From NCBI GenBank assembly GCA_023449855.1, contig JAEXHR010000324.1:1-31756 (forward strand): 31,756 bases of DNA, read 5' to 3'. The stretch is from Pseudomonadota bacterium (GTDB taxonomy: Bacteria; Pseudomonadota; Alphaproteobacteria; Rhizobiales; Xanthobacteraceae). The position numbers were made by a program, and so were the translations under genes. Below are positions 30,842 through 31,756 of this stretch, in pieces (the first letter of the stretch is position 1; every line of letters begins with the position of its first letter). Under the pieces are notes generated by a model. The model ran no database searches. It was not told the origin of the DNA and saw only the letters and a program-made list of their open reading frames with translations.

Positions 30842-31255
30842 TTATTGCGGGCGGCACCAGTCGGGCTTGGGCTGGCGGCGCAGCCAGGGTCGCGCCGCGC
30901 CGATGCTGATCAGCTTCGCGGCGAGATCGCGGCCGTCGAGCGTGACGCGCGCGACAGTGCGATTATAGCTGCGCCCGGTTCGCTCGAAGCGGACGGTCTT
31001 GCCGTCAAGTAGGGCTTTCGCCTGCCGGGTCGCCGCTTTCCCGCGCGCGAGCTCGGCGGGACATTTGGCCTGGCCGGGGCGGCTTTCGGGCGCATCGATA
31101 TCCGCGATCCGGATCCGCTCGCCGCTCATCAGGCGAAAAGTGTCGCCATCGGTCACATAGCGGATCTTGCCGGTCGCTGCGGGGAGCGCTGCCGCGCTCG
31201 ACAGGCAGCAAACGAACAACAGGGCGGCAAGTGGGTGTCGATACGAAAGGGTCAT
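30842..31255 (-). CDS. Exported thermonuclease-like (SNase) protein
   Basis: This 137-residue protein starts with a signal peptide (Arg near the N-terminus, hydrophobic LAALLFVCCLSSAAALPAA, about residues 9-27). The SNase fold follows, with VTDGDTFRL (34-42), ERIRIADIDAPE (46-57) containing the Arg, Asp and Glu equivalents of the staphylococcal nuclease site (R49, D54, E57), and YNRTVARV (97-104) with a candidate second catalytic Arg (R99). Length and order suit small plasmid or genomic SNases. The protein is likely periplasmic or secreted and cuts DNA or RNA, possibly helping nutrient scavenging or clearing extracellular DNA. The start is ATG 31253-31255, after which the signal peptide begins; the longer frame is rejected. 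Confidence 0.88.
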   Translation of the reverse strand: MTLSYRHPLAALLFVCCLSSAAALPAATGKIRYVTDGDTFRLMSGERIRIADIDAPESRPGQAKCPAELARGKAATRQAKALLDGKTVRFERTGRSYNRTVARVTLDGRDLAAKLISIGAARPWLRRQPKPDWCRPQ

Positions 31256-31390
31256 TGGCCCTGCTCTAGCCGCTTGGTTATCAGGGACAAACGGGCAACC
31301 GGCGTGCCGTGCCTCCTGGGCGGCGGAGTCGGTGGTGGGACGTCTCATGCCGGCGGCGGGGTCACCCCGCTCTTTGAGGCGCAATCCTTG

Positions 31391-31493
31391 GTCGCTCCCG
31401 CGGACCTATTCGATCAACCCATAAAGGGTCCGTACGCTCACGCTACGGCCTTTTGCCGTGCCGCCAAAAGGTGATCGCGGCCACGGGAGCGAC
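31391..31493 (+). promoter_or_regulatory. Structured leader upstream of the 54-residue peptide gene
   Basis: GTCGCTCCCG (31391-31400) pairs perfectly with CGGGAGCGAC (31484-31493), closing a region of about 80 bases. Inside are GGACC (31402-31406) with GGTCC (31427-31431), and two mutually exclusive hairpins: ACGGC-CTTTT-GCCGT (31445-31459), and CCTTTTG (31449-31455) with CAAAAGG (31465-31471). Alternative pairing under one closing stem is the layout of an attenuator or riboswitch-like RNA. It ends 56 bases before the start codon. The TTGCCGTGCCGC stretch resembles part of the leaders at 6573 and 9164 but the overall fold differs. Confidence 0.5.
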
Positions 31494-31549
31494 GCTTCGG
31501 GCGCCAGTCGAGCGGGGATGAACCCGCCGGCACCACAAGGAGCCTCGAT

Positions 31550-31714
31550 ATGTTCACCGATCTTGGGACCGCCCGCAAAAGCGCACTCACTCTCTCGAAG
31601 ACCCTGATGGCCGCCACGATGGTCATCGCAATCGGAACGCAGTTCGCCGTCATCACCGCCGACGACTTCGATGGCGACGTCGCCGTGCTCAACGAATATG
31701 ATCCCTTCGCCTGA
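31550..31714 (+). CDS. Small hypothetical protein, 54 residues
   Basis: The ATG at 31550 has AAGGAG at 31537-31542. The peptide begins FTDLGTARKSALTLSKTL, has a hydrophobic middle (MAATMVIAIGTQFAVIT, about 20-36) and ends acidic (DDFDGDVAVLNEYDPFA). The hydrophobic stretch could be a membrane segment or part of a small fold. The good ribosome site, the structured leader and the palindrome right after the stop argue that it is expressed. I do not recognise it. Confidence 0.6.
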   Translation: MFTDLGTARKSALTLSKTLMAATMVIAIGTQFAVITADDFDGDVAVLNEYDPFA

Positions 31715-31724
31715 CAATCAGGCG

Positions 31725-31738
31725 GGGGCGGCCGCCCC
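31725..31738. repeat. GC palindrome after the 54-residue gene
   Basis: GGGGCGGCCGCCCC is a perfect palindrome 10 bases after the stop codon. It may form part of a terminator whose T-rich tail is replaced or cut by the following 19-base end sequence. Confidence 0.4.
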
Positions 31739-31756
31739 AGTCTCTTATACACAACT
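31738..31756 (+). mobile_element. Tn5/IS50-type terminal sequence at the window edge (or sequencing-library transposon end)
   Basis: The last 19 bases, CAGTCTCTTATACACAACT, match the Tn5 mosaic end at 17 of 19 positions (mismatches at 2 and 17) and the IS50 outside end at 16 of 19. The window stops exactly at the 19th base. This is either the first base pairs of an IS4-family (IS50-like) element continuing outside the window, or a library adapter left at a contig end. Confidence 0.4.

Noticed and set aside
31406..31752. Minus-strand frames opposite the 54-residue gene
   Set aside because: The plus strand has the better ribosome site and composition; the minus frames run through the structured leader and the transposon-like end.
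1..31756. CRISPR arrays, tRNA or rRNA genes
   Set aside because: I saw no regularly spaced repeats and no cloverleaf or ribosomal RNA sequence on either strand, though a tRNA scan would be decisive.

Overview
The window looks like an accessory replicon (a plasmid or an integrated conjugative element) of an alphaproteobacterium, most probably a sphingomonad. The reasons are the GC-rich sequence with strongly biased codons, an alphaproteobacterial SOS box (GTTC-N7-GTTC) in front of an imuA-imuB-dnaE2 cassette, and a plasmid-maintenance block of ParB-like, ArdC-like, DUF2493 and SSB genes. No replication initiator, relaxase, integrase or transposase gene is visible. The assignment to a family of organisms is inference.

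Region 1 (1-9.8 kb, all + strand) is replicon backbone. It holds the C-terminal part of a large ParB-like protein and an ArdC-type antirestriction protein. A tightly packed cluster follows, with two PP-loop (PAPS-reductase-like) enzymes around three uncharacterised proteins and a 70-residue protein. After that come a DUF2493 protein, two small conserved proteins and a single-stranded DNA-binding protein. Strong intrinsic terminators follow the ParB, DUF2493 and ssb genes. The DUF2493 and ssb genes share a long 5' leader containing the same three-stem element, with compensatory base changes between the two copies. This looks like a cis-regulatory RNA and is the most interesting non-coding signal in the window.

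Region 2 (10-24.3 kb) reads as a defence or conflict island inserted between ssb and the mutasome genes. It contains a zinc-ribbon protein, a HEPN-type protein with an R-X4-H motif, and a 1713-residue STAND-like NTPase with an N-terminal nuclease-like domain (Avs-like architecture). Divergent from the last is a PD-(D/E)XK nuclease-like protein with an N-terminal helix-turn-helix region. A DUF4238 protein, a 473-residue protein with a degenerate nuclease-like signature, and a large HD + HSP90-type ATPase complete the island. Strands alternate, genes abut or overlap, and the HEPN and HD-ATPase genes look less GC-rich than the backbone.

Region 3 (24.5-30.1 kb, - strand) is the complete SOS mutagenesis operon imuA-imuB-dnaE2, with overlapping genes and a perfect LexA box upstream. 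Region 4 (30.2-31.76 kb) holds a DUF1810 protein, an exported thermonuclease-like protein and a 54-residue peptide gene behind a second kind of structured leader. The last 19 bases closely match the Tn5/IS50-type transposon end.

Taken together, the backbone genes fit establishment and maintenance of a mobile replicon. The island would protect the host or the replicon from phages and competitors, and imuABC would give damage-inducible mutagenic repair.
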